From Culex pipiens pallens (lineage: Eukaryota; Arthropoda; Insecta; Diptera; Culicidae), in contig NC_068937.1 of the NCBI RefSeq assembly GCF_016801865.2, positions 97,363,982 through 97,427,981 on the forward strand: 64,000 nucleotides of DNA. The letters are read 5' to 3'. A program made the position numbers and the translations under genes. Shown here in pieces: positions 56,401-64,000 of this stretch; the stretch's first letter is position 1; each line of letters opens with the position of its first letter. The notes under the pieces are model-generated. The model had not been told where the DNA came from. It saw only the letters and a list, made by a program, of their open reading frames with translations, and searched no databases.

Positions 56401-57451
56401 AGTCGAGGAAGAACACAACCAGCAGCAGCCACAACAGCAACCGCAACAACTCGTCTACGACGACCAGAACGAGCAGCAGGACGTGGGCGAAGGCGTACTG
56501 TTGACGGCGCTCGAGGCCAGCGGGTTTATTGCCGTCTCGCCAACGCCTTCCAATCGCAGCTCGACGGGCTCGACTGCGAACATCGTCAACGCCATGGACG
56601 AGGGCGGAGAGGAGTACAAAGCTCAGCAGCAGCAGCCGCACTGCGCAGATGAAGAAGCAGAAGACGAAAAAATGAGCGTTGACAATACGATGATACTGGA
56701 CTACGGCGGAGATGGTGGTGGTGACGGTGACAGCGGTGCCAACAATATTACGACAGATCGAAACATGAGCTTCGCCGAGACGGACCAGGATTTCAATGGC
56801 GGCGGCGGTGGCGTCGGTCCCGAGCTGGACAAAAAAAGCAAAAACGAATCCCTCAAGATCGAAGAGCTGGAGCGGAAGCTGGCCGAGGCGGAACAGCGCG
56901 AGGAGCAGCTGCTGAAGCGCATCACCGACAAGGACAAAACCATCTCCAAGATGAGCGGCGTCGTCGAGGCGTACGAGCGGGCCATCGCGGAACTGATCGC
57001 CGAAAAGGAGCAAACCACCCAAAACTACGAGAAAACCTGCGAGGCGCTCAAAACCGACAGCGACATCAACGCCCAGCATCTTGAATCGCTCGAGAAAACC
57101 TTCTCCGACCTGCACGCCAAGTACGAGCGCATGAAAATCATCACCGCCGAGTACAAGGAGCGCGAGGAGGAACTGGTCAACGAGCGGAACCGCTTCGAGG
57201 AGAGCCTCCGGATGCAGGAGAAGCGCTACGAAAACATGAAAGGCCACGCCATGACCCAGCTCGAGACGGCCAACAACAAGCTGTCCGAGCTCGTCCGGAA
57301 CCATGCCCAGGAGGTGACCAAGCTGAAGGCCCTCCTCAAGAAGGAGGAAATCTACCGCGCCTCGGTCAACGAGCAGCTGAGCCAGAAGGCGCGCGAGAAC
57401 GAGGAGCTGGTCAAGATCTGCGAGGAGCTCATCAACGGGGGCTCCAACTAG
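53473..57451 (+). CDS. tacc: Transforming acidic coiled-coil protein (TACC) with predicted N-terminal AT-hook exon
   Basis: The model joins 53473-53625 (acceptor CTTCCTCGCAG before it, donor GAG|GTAAGC after it, phase 0) to 55868-57451, giving 578 residues. The large exon has an in-frame stop just above its acceptor (ACACACCAG) and no early ATG, so it needs an upstream exon to start. Residues 1-51 are acidic then basic, with an AT-hook core RGRP (28-31). The middle is Q- and P-rich, with an SDP-like segment (DFDFLLSKG near 154, SLLLRFDPLL near 178-187). Residues about 374-574 form a long coiled coil that reads as the TACC domain, ending in ENEELVKICEELINGG. TACC proteins bind ch-TOG/Msps and Aurora A at centrosomes and spindle microtubules. 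AATAAA is at 57722. TACC identity is firm; the AT-hook join is inferred. Confidence 0.85.
54735..54812. repeat. ~75-bp palindromic element, copy 4
   Basis: AGAACTCTTGAGTTCTAGAG faces ACTCCAGAACTC, with GGTCCGATAAACATTTGAAA and CTTATAGGACC inside. Confidence 0.5.
55085..55153. repeat. ~75-bp palindromic element, copy 5
   Basis: AAATTCTAGAGTTT faces AAACTCTAGAATTCTT. The interior ATATGAAAGACAATAATTTA is the inverse of the CTATTGTCTTTCATAT core in copies 1 and 3. Confidence 0.55.
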
Positions 57452-58540
57452 GAAGTTACGAGATAATTACAATTTATTTAAACAAAAAAACATATTAAAC
57501 AATGTACCATAAAACATTGAAGCAGCAGTGAAGCTTAATACACGTGTTAAACTCTTTCAAAACCCAGTGTGTGTGCAGTTTTGTATGGTGTGCGTCATTA
57601 CGAGAACGCTTCGAAAATGTCCTTTTTAGGGAGGTGGAGAGCAGGAGGTATCGTGCTGACCTTGAACGAATGCGGTGTTAAGTGTGCGATGATGTGATTT
57701 TTTGTGTTGTTTTGTTGTTGGAATAAATCAATGCACTTTTTGTTATTTTTATTTTTTTTTCGTTTCGTTGGCAAAGTTTGCCAATTTCAATCTACCCTCA
57801 TAATTGCACTCATGTTGCAGCAAGTGATAAACAACGGGGAAATTAAGGCTGTTTGTTAATGTTGCAGCATATGGAGGGTTCATGGCATGCAAGGGAAAGG
57901 GGTGCAAAACTGCATGACTCATTTGGTCGATGCATGCTTCTTCGAACCTTTGTTACCATGCTGAGAATGCCAGTTCTTTTTTTTTTAAACACATCTGGAA
58001 ATTTGAAAATAACAAAAAAAAAAATAACGTCATCAAAACATCAAACTAACTACTTTTTAAAAGTTTTTTTTTATTTCTTTTTTTCAATTTTTCAAAAAAA
58101 TAAAAAAGTATAAAAATTTAAATTACGAGCCATGGTTTCAACATTTTAATGAAAAAGGTATTTTAAAATGCATTATACACCTGTCCAATTTTTTTTTTTG
58201 CCATCATTAGATTCCAAAATATCTAAGAATGGACAAAAAAAATATTTTTTGCGATATTTCATAAAAATTAACATTTTTAAACAAGCCCAAACATGCTAAA
58301 TATGCACATCAATGCAGAAAAATTTCTTTTTAGATTGTTATCAGTTGATTAGACTTCTATTTTTATGGACATTTTGAAATTTTCTGGAAAATATTTTTTT
58401 GCGAAAATTTCAATTTTCAGACTAGGAACTCGTAATCGGGCTGTAAAGGACGAGTTTGGATGCTTCAAATTGCAAGAGGTAGTTTTTTGTCCTCTATCTG
58501 ACCACCATAAAATTTCCCTCTGGAGGTTAAACCGGTTCCG
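57452..58540. other. 3' flank of tacc and intergenic DNA
   Basis: It holds the tacc 3' untranslated region, up to about 57750 with AATAAA at 57722-57727, then AT-rich DNA with no supported gene. Confidence 0.5.
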
Positions 58541-58580
58541 GGCCAATCCGGATTTTGAATTGTTAATTAAATTGCCTATT
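58541..58580. mobile_element. Left remnant of the MITE that received the retrotransposon
   Basis: TTTTGAATTGTTAATTAAAT followed by TGCCTATT parallels GAATAGTTGATTGCCTATTA inside the MITE at 52033. Joined across the insertion to AAATTAGAAAATG at 63154, it restores the family interior. The far left end is too diverged to place. Confidence 0.55.
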
Positions 58581-58725
58581 TGTGACGTAGAGAGTAGCAT
58601 CAACATACTAACACTAGCACATAACCCATCGATGTACACCTTGTGAGTTAAAGCGTTGTATCGGAAGCCAAACAATAAAAGCTCATTCTGTATTCGGACC
58701 CTAAACTGTGCAGACGTTTATTACA
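58581..58725 (+). repeat. 5' LTR
   Basis: 145 bp, TG...CA termini, with AATAAA at 58674-58679. No clear TATA box. Same sequence as the 3' LTR. Confidence 0.93.
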
Positions 58726-58726
58726 A

Positions 58727-58738
58727 TGGCTACGAGGA
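58727..58738 (+). promoter_or_regulatory. Primer-binding site, probably tRNA-Ser(GCT)
   Basis: One base after the LTR comes TGGCTACGAGGA. The complement of the 3' end of insect tRNA-Ser(GCT) plus CCA begins TGGCGACGAGGA, so there is one mismatch at position 5. tRNA-Ser priming is known from mag-type elements. The tRNA sequence was recalled, not searched. Confidence 0.5.
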
Positions 58739-58759
58739 GCAAGTAGAGCGAAGAGAAAA

Positions 58760-61700
58760 ATGGCGGCGAACGCGTTGTCGTTTCGAATGTTCGAGGAGGA
58801 AGTGGAGGAATGGGAGTTATTCAAGGAGCAATTGGAGGAGTTCTTCAAGTCGGCCAAGGTTCCGGACGAAGGCAAGGTGCCGGTTTTGGTGAACTGCTTG
58901 AAGGTCCCGACCTACAAGCTGCTGCGTGACTTGTGTACGCCGGCGCGGCCATCGACGAAAACCTACGACGAGCTGTGCATTTTGCTGGGCTGCCACTTCA
59001 CGCCGACGACGGTAGTACACAAGGAGAGACGGATTTTCTTCACGGCAACAAGGGGCGAGAATGGGCCAGAACCGGTGAAGATGTGGTTGGCGCGGATCAA
59101 GCGTTTGTCGGCCAATTGCAAGTTCGGAGATCAGTTGGCACATAACCTCACAAATAAGTTCATCTGTGGTTTGACTGGAAAAGCTTTTGATCGGGTGTGT
59201 GAGGAGGACGAGAAAGTGACCCTGGAAAAAGCTCTGGCGTTGGCGTTGAAGTACGACGAGGAAGAAAAAGAAGCGCAGCCTGTCAACCTGTTGAAGAAGA
59301 CGCAGCGACCCAGGGCGGACAAGGAGCCACGAGGAGAGCTGAAGTGCTACGCTTGCGGAGCGCCGGGGCACGTCAGATCGAAGTGTCGGTTCCGGGAGGC
59401 GGTATGTCGCAGGTGCAGAATGAAGGGGCACATCGAGGCTGCGTGCTTGCGGAAGACGGAGCACTTCGTCGAGGTGCGAACGCCGTCGTCTCCGGTCCAG
59501 GAGGAGGGTTACGGCGAGGAAGAGGACGACGTTAAGCTGGAGCACAACTTTTTGAGTAAGGCCGATCCTGTAGTGTATAGTATTATTTCCCCCAAGTCTG
59601 AAAGTGCGCCGTTTAAGGCAGTAGTGAGTGTGGGTAAACAAACTTTTGCTATGGAGATTGATTCGGGAGCGGCTATCTCGGCTGTGTCGGAAAGCTTTCG
59701 TCGTGCGAAGTTGGCTCAATTGGAGGTTAGGAGTACAAAGCTTAGTTTGATGGGTTATTCGGGGGAGTGCTTAAAAGTGTTGGGGTGTGTTGAACCAGAG
59801 CTGGTGTTTAATGGTGTGACGAAAAGGGTGGTGTTTGCGATTGTGGAAAAAGGTGGCCCTCCCCTACTGGGGCGCAACTTCATCAAAGCGTTTGGACTAC
59901 AGATTCTACCGATGAACGTCATGAGTGTGTCAAGTGTGAATGATAAACTAGAAGGACTGTTGAAGCGCTATGATGATCTGTTTTCCGGGAAGCTTGGAAG
60001 CTACAAGGGGATGGAAGTGGACATTACGCTGGAGGACGAAGCGAAGCCGGTGTTTTGTAAACCAAGACCAGTTCCGTTCAGCTTTGAGGAAGCAGTCGAG
60101 AAGGAGTTGAACACCGCAGTGGAGATGGGGGTGTTGACCAAGTGCGACTCGTCCGATTGGGGAACCCCGGTGGTGCCAGTGTTGAAGGACGATGGCAAAT
60201 CCATCCGCCTTTGTGGCGACTACAAGATTACCGTGAACAAGTATGTGAAGGAAGTGCGTCACCCGTTACCAAGGATAGAGGAGGTTATGGCGAAGCTGAA
60301 TGGAGGAAAGCTGTTTTCGAAGTTGGACCTGAGTCGTGCCTACAACCAGTTTGTTCTGACCGAAGAGTCCCGAAGAGTGTGTGCGCTATCAACCCATAAA
60401 GGTGTCTTTCTCATGAATCGGCTTCCATTTGGCATCAAAACGTCGTCAGGGATCGTTCAGAGAGAAATGGAGAAGTTGTTTGCGAACGAGCCTTTTGTGA
60501 TTACGTTCATCGATGATGTTCTAATAACAGGCAGGAACGATGAGGAGCACCTGGCCACCTTGGAGAGAGTCTTGGAGATTTTGCACAGATCGGGATTAAC
60601 GTTGCGCAAGGATAAGTGCACATTCTTCAAGAAGAAGGTCAGCTATCTGGGCTTTGAGATCACCGAGAACGGAGTAACGAAGACGCAAGACCGACTGAAA
60701 GCGATCGTGGCGGCGAAAGCTCCTGAGAACGTCTCAGAGGTTCGTGCATTTGCGGGAATGATGAACTACTACGGGAGGTTTATCAAAGATTTGTCCACGA
60801 TTATGTCCCCGTTGTACGAGCTGCTGAAAAAGGGGAGCAAATTCGTTTGGTCCCAGAGCTGTCAGGCGGCGTTCGAGCGAGCTAAACAGGAGGTTTGTAA
60901 AGATGTTTCCCTGTCACATTTCGACCCGAAGAAGGAGATTGTGTTGATTTGCGATGCGTCAAATGTGGGAGTGTCAGCGGTCTTGGCGCACAGAGAGCAC
61001 AACGAGGATCGACCGATTGCATTCGCGAGTAGAACGCTCAGCCCGAGTGAGAAAGGTTACAGTGTCCTGCAGAAGGAAGGTCTGGCCATCGTGTTTGGAT
61101 TAAACAAGTATTATTTCTACCTGGCTGGGAACAAGGTCACCATCAAGACAGACCACAAACCGTTGGTCGCGATTTTTGGCCCTCAGAAGGGGGTACCAGT
61201 GATGGCAGCTGGGCGGATGCAGAGGTGGGCGAACTTCATATCGGGATTCCAGTACAAGATGGACCACATTTCGTCGGAAGAGAATGTAGCTGACTATCCA
61301 TCCCGTTGTCCAGTCGAGTCGTGGGAGCTGTGGAAGGAGGATGGAACGTATTTGAACTTCATCACTTCTGGGAGCAAACTGTCATTGGATACCGACGCGT
61401 TGAGAGCAGCTACTGAAGGCGATAAAGTTCTGTCCTTTGTGAGACAACAGGTTCTTCTGGGCAAGAAGCAGGGGCTGCAGAACGACGAGTTCCAAGCCTT
61501 CGCTCGAATCTACGAAGAACTGGCAGTGGAAAACGGCATCGTGATGAGAGGATTCCGAGTTGTTGTTCCAGCATCGTTGAGACAGGTGGTTCTTGAGGAA
61601 CTGCACACTGCTCATCTAGGGGTGAACAAATCTAAAAGTGTCGCGAGGGGTTACTTCTGGTGGCCAGGATTGGACGAGGCGATCGAGAGTCACATACGGG

Positions 61701-62995
61701 GTTGTAGCGCGTGTCTTTCGGAGCAACCGTCGCCGCCGTTAGCAGAGTTGATACCCTGGGAGGTTCCGGTTCGTCCCTGGTCGAGAATTCACGTGGATTA
61801 TGCTGGCCCGATCCAAGGTGTGTGGTACCTGATAGTAATCGACGCTCTTACTAAATGGCCGGAAGTATTTCCGACCAGAACGATCACGGCGACGTTTACC
61901 ATCGAGAGGCTGATGGAATGTATGGCGCGATTTGGTTTGGTGGATGAAATTGTCTCGGACAATGGGACGCAGTTCACGGCAAAGGAGTTTAAATCCTTCG
62001 TGGAAGCAAACGGAATCAAGCACAACTTAACCGCACCGGGACACCCCGCCTCCAACGGGGCGGCAGAAAATTTTGTAAAGACGTTCAAGTCTGCGTTGAA
62101 GAAAGCCTGCAACGACGGATTGGGACGCCGCTCCAGCGAAGTCTTGAACAATTTTCTGATGGCCTACCGCAAGTCAACGCACTGTTCGTCGAAATTGTCG
62201 CCAGCGGTTGCTTTGTTGGGACGAGAAATGGTGACAAAATTCGATCGTATGCTGCCCCAATCGACCAAGCCAGAGGTGCCCAAACTGGACGTACTGAAGG
62301 AGAACTTGACCACAGCCCAAAGAAAGCAGCAACGGCAGTTCAAAGGTTCGCGGATCCATGAATTCTGCCCGGGAGAGAAAGTGTTGGTGAGAGATTACTC
62401 CGATCCGAACCACACCAAGTGGGAGAAAGCTGTCGTCGATCAGGTACTGGGAAAGCGCAATTATCTGGTCACTTTAAGCAGTTCAAGGCGTCGAATTAAG
62501 CGTCACCTCGATCAGATGGTGCCTGACACGTCGGTGGCAAAAGCGGGTGCGCGGATGTTGCCCAAGAGCGGTGGTGCTAGTAGTGTTCCAAGTCGTCCTT
62601 CCAGCTCGCTACTTTCAGGGAACTATTCTGCTAAAATTGTCTTGGGTAGTGAGACGAAAGCTTCGACACAGCCGGCGGCAGTACAACCTGAGTCACGCGA
62701 GGGGGCGGAGTCGCCGGTAGGACCACAGGAGACTCAAGAGTTAGGAGACATGGTCGATGAGGAGGAGGTTCGGGGTTTTGACACAGGATGGTCGGTTCAG
62801 GGAAAGAAGCGTAAGGTGAAAGAAGTCTTTCCGGATCCGTATGCTAGGAAAACCTCTAAAAGGCTTAAACGCAGCAAGTACGATCAGCTCCTAAGAATGT
62901 TCCTACCTTTGCAGAATTCAGCCTGTGAGAAATCGGAACACAAACCTAACAGCAACGGACCAAACGGAGAGCTTAGCGAAAACCAACATGCTTAG
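58760..62995 (+). CDS. Gag-Pol polyprotein of the Ty3/mag-like retrotransposon
   Basis: A single 1,411-residue frame has its ATG at 58760. Domains in order are as follows. Gag-like N terminus; two CCHC zinc knuckles at 196-209 and 216-229. Aspartic protease with DSG at 301-303 and the LLGRNF flap partner near 369. Reverse transcriptase with catalytic D523 and FIDD 583-586. RNase H with D732, E773, D798 and D845. Integrase zinc finger H949, H952, C982, C985; integrase core D1013, D1067, E1103, with exact DX35E spacing. The last ~150 residues are basic and Ser-rich, with a KKRKVKE nuclear-localisation-like run near 1353. Gag and pol are fused in one frame with no frameshift or stop, and no env follows. 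All catalytic residues checked are present. Confidence 0.93.
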   Translation: MAANALSFRMFEEEVEEWELFKEQLEEFFKSAKVPDEGKVPVLVNCLKVPTYKLLRDLCTPARPSTKTYDELCILLGCHFTPTTVVHKERRIFFTATRGENGPEPVKMWLARIKRLSANCKFGDQLAHNLTNKFICGLTGKAFDRVCEEDEKVTLEKALALALKYDEEEKEAQPVNLLKKTQRPRADKEPRGELKCYACGAPGHVRSKCRFREAVCRRCRMKGHIEAACLRKTEHFVEVRTPSSPVQEEGYGEEEDDVKLEHNFLSKADPVVYSIISPKSESAPFKAVVSVGKQTFAMEIDSGAAISAVSESFRRAKLAQLEVRSTKLSLMGYSGECLKVLGCVEPELVFNGVTKRVVFAIVEKGGPPLLGRNFIKAFGLQILPMNVMSVSSVNDKLEGLLKRYDDLFSGKLGSYKGMEVDITLEDEAKPVFCKPRPVPFSFEEAVEKELNTAVEMGVLTKCDSSDWGTPVVPVLKDDGKSIRLCGDYKITVNKYVKEVRHPLPRIEEVMAKLNGGKLFSKLDLSRAYNQFVLTEESRRVCALSTHKGVFLMNRLPFGIKTSSGIVQREMEKLFANEPFVITFIDDVLITGRNDEEHLATLERVLEILHRSGLTLRKDKCTFFKKKVSYLGFEITENGVTKTQDRLKAIVAAKAPENVSEVRAFAGMMNYYGRFIKDLSTIMSPLYELLKKGSKFVWSQSCQAAFERAKQEVCKDVSLSHFDPKKEIVLICDASNVGVSAVLAHREHNEDRPIAFASRTLSPSEKGYSVLQKEGLAIVFGLNKYYFYLAGNKVTIKTDHKPLVAIFGPQKGVPVMAAGRMQRWANFISGFQYKMDHISSEENVADYPSRCPVESWELWKEDGTYLNFITSGSKLSLDTDALRAATEGDKVLSFVRQQVLLGKKQGLQNDEFQAFARIYEELAVENGIVMRGFRVVVPASLRQVVLEELHTAHLGVNKSKSVARGYFWWPGLDEAIESHIRGCSACLSEQPSPPLAELIPWEVPVRPWSRIHVDYAGPIQGVWYLIVIDALTKWPEVFPTRTITATFTIERLMECMARFGLVDEIVSDNGTQFTAKEFKSFVEANGIKHNLTAPGHPASNGAAENFVKTFKSALKKACNDGLGRRSSEVLNNFLMAYRKSTHCSSKLSPAVALLGREMVTKFDRMLPQSTKPEVPKLDVLKENLTTAQRKQQRQFKGSRIHEFCPGEKVLVRDYSDPNHTKWEKAVVDQVLGKRNYLVTLSSSRRRIKRHLDQMVPDTSVAKAGARMLPKSGGASSVPSRPSSSLLSGNYSAKIVLGSETKASTQPAAVQPESREGAESPVGPQETQELGDMVDEEEVRGFDTGWSVQGKKRKVKEVFPDPYARKTSKRLKRSKYDQLLRMFLPLQNSACEKSEHKPNSNGPNGELSENQHA

Positions 62996-63003
62996 TGTGG
63001 GGG

Positions 63004-63148
63004 TGTGACGTAGAGAGTAGCATCAACATACTAACACTAGCACATAACCCATCGATGTACACCTTGTGAGTTAAAGCGTTGTATCGGAAGCCAAACAATA
63101 AAAGCTCATTCTGTATTCGGACCCTAAACTGTGCAGACGTTTATTACA
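63004..63148 (+). repeat. 3' LTR
   Basis: 145 bp, same sequence as the 5' LTR by eye, with AATAAA at 63097-63102, preceded by a GTGTGGGGG polypurine-like tract at 62995-63003. Confidence 0.93.
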
Positions 63149-63153
63149 CTATT

Positions 63154-63360
63154 AAATTAGAAAATGTATTTTTTCTATATTTCATCACCGCCATTTTGGC
63201 TGCCATCTTGGACTTACAATTTTCAAATCATTTTAAAGTAGTTTAGGGGTCATACTTAAGCTCAACAATCAAAAATAAGACAGCGAAAACTATTTTTTTT
63301 TTGATTCGATTATCCGAAGTGAAATTTCGCCAAGGCCTTCGGATAATCGAGTCTGGACTG
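63154..63360. mobile_element. Right part of the CAGTCCAGACTCG MITE carrying the retrotransposon
   Basis: It continues the MITE interior (TCACCGCCATTTTGGCTGCC) and ends with the standard GGATAATCGAGTCTGGACTG followed by TA (63361-63362). Confidence 0.8.
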
Positions 63361-63362
63361 TA

Positions 63363-63600
63363 CTTTTACATCACAAAAAATTTCCGTACGGGGGGGTACG
63401 GACAAATATTTGACTCACTGTAGTAGGGCATGGATGGACACTATTCAAAAAAATATCTTTTGAAGGAATTTTTTGATCGATTTGGTGTCTTCGGCAAAGT
63501 TGTAGGTTTGGATAAGGACTACACTGAAATAAAAAAATATACACGGTAAAAAAAGTTTTTTTGATTTTATTTTTGTCGCTAAAACCTTTTTTTCAATATA
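63363..63600. other. Spacer between two MITE copies
   Basis: AT-rich. TTTGGTGTCTTCGGCAAAGT near 63481 belongs to another dispersed sequence also glimpsed near 23150. Confidence 0.45.
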
Positions 63601-64000
63601 CAGTCGAGACTCGATTATCCGAAGGCCTTGGGAATATTTCACTTCGGATAATCGAAACTTCGGATAATCGAAACAAGAAAAAAAAAAATTTCGTTGTCTA
63701 ATTTTTGATTGTTGAGCATAGGTATAACCCCTAAACTACGCTAAAATTATTTAGAATTTTTAAATCGAAGATGGCGGCCAAAATGGCGGTGATGCAATAT
63801 TGAAAAAATGCATTTTATTTTTTAAAAGGCAATCAACAACCCAAATTTTACTAAAATGGGGTCGTAGAACTCAAATTTTATGTTAAAAACAAGAAAAAGA
63901 AAAAAATACGAAAAACATTTTTTTTGTTCGTGATTCGATTATCCGAAGTCCCATACAAACCTTCGGATAATCGAAACATCGGATAATCGAGTCTGGACTG
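63601..64000. mobile_element. TA-flanked MITE of the CAGTCCAGACTCG family, copy 6, ending at the window edge
   Basis: It starts CAGTCGAGACTCGATTATCC after TA (63599-63600) and ends GAGTCTGGACTG exactly at base 64000. TTCGGATAATCGAAAC motifs are doubled at both ends, and the interior has AAGATGGCGGCC. The right TA lies outside the window. Confidence 0.85.

Larger units (their letters stand above)
58581..63148 (+). mobile_element. Complete Ty3-type (mag-like) LTR retrotransposon
   Basis: The 4,568-bp element has two 145-bp LTRs (58581-58725 and 63004-63148) that look identical base for base. They begin TGTGACG and end TTACA, and the element is flanked by a 5-bp duplication CTATT (58576-58580 and 63149-63153). 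A primer-binding site follows the 5' LTR, a G-rich tract (GTGTGGGGG) precedes the 3' LTR, and one uninterrupted gag-pol frame lies between. There is no envelope-like frame. Identical LTRs and an intact frame point to a recent insertion and possible present activity. Confidence 0.93.

Noticed and set aside
56297..57304. 335-codon minus-strand open frame over the TACC exon
   Set aside because: It is the antisense shadow of a GC-rich, codon-biased coding exon. The plus strand encodes the recognisable TACC coiled coil.
58817..59719. 300-codon minus-strand frame over the gag region
   Set aside because: Shadow of the gag-pol frame. The plus strand has zinc knuckles and downstream pol domains in register.
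58760..62995. Possibility that the LTR element is an envelope-bearing insect retrovirus
   Set aside because: The single frame ends 8 bp before the 3' LTR, and no signal peptide or membrane segment follows the integrase. It is a gag-pol retrotransposon only.

Overview
This is eukaryotic, insect nuclear DNA, most likely from a culicine mosquito (Culex-like). The evidence is a gustatory receptor of the CO2-receptor type, insect-type genes with short GT-AG introns, interspersed nuclear tRNA genes, and a very dense load of nested MITEs, non-LTR remnants and one intact Ty3-type retrotransposon. The species call is inference. There is no bacterial operon structure, rRNA or CRISPR array.

Layout. 0.27-1.13 kb is a ~160-bp tandem satellite with a 481-bp higher-order period. 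1.1-6.7 kb is mostly unassigned, with one weak two-exon candidate near 5.9-6.1 kb. 6.69-12.26 kb is a 5.6-kb array of a ~10-bp AAATTTAACT-like unit. A three-exon M13 (neprilysin/ECE-like) metallopeptidase gene lies on the minus strand at 13.26-17.32 kb. 17.3-29 kb is non-genic: an RTE-like LINE fragment, a very young ~310-bp repeat, and several MITEs whose ends and target-site duplications can be read. 29.6-38.6 kb holds seven tRNA genes: Lys-CTT, three Gly-GCC and three Ile-AAT. One tRNA-Gly sits inside an intron of the hydroxypyruvate isomerase gene (37.93-39.58 kb, four exons). A CO2-clade gustatory receptor gene (39.78-41.20 kb, two exons) follows 204 bp downstream on the same strand. 41-49 kb is again repeats, including a near-perfect ~1.3-kb (AATTTAAG)n array abutting a degenerate (AATTTCCT)n array. 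49.6-57.5 kb contains a tacc gene with a probable non-coding first exon, an AT-hook-coding second exon and a large exon ending in the TACC coiled coil. 58.58-63.15 kb is a complete single-ORF Ty3/mag-like LTR retrotransposon with apparently identical LTRs, inserted into an older MITE. The window ends exactly at the right end of another copy of that MITE family.

The four protein genes belong to unrelated pathways: a membrane peptidase, hydroxypyruvate metabolism, olfactory or gustatory CO2 sensing, and the centrosome/spindle. Nothing suggests a functional cluster. The unusual content is mostly structural: young and nested mobile elements with readable target sites, tRNA-Ile genes sharing two stem mismatches, a predicted AT-hook/TACC fusion, and two kinds of short-period AT-rich arrays. 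All coordinates and splice sites were read by eye. No alignment, HMM or folding program was run.
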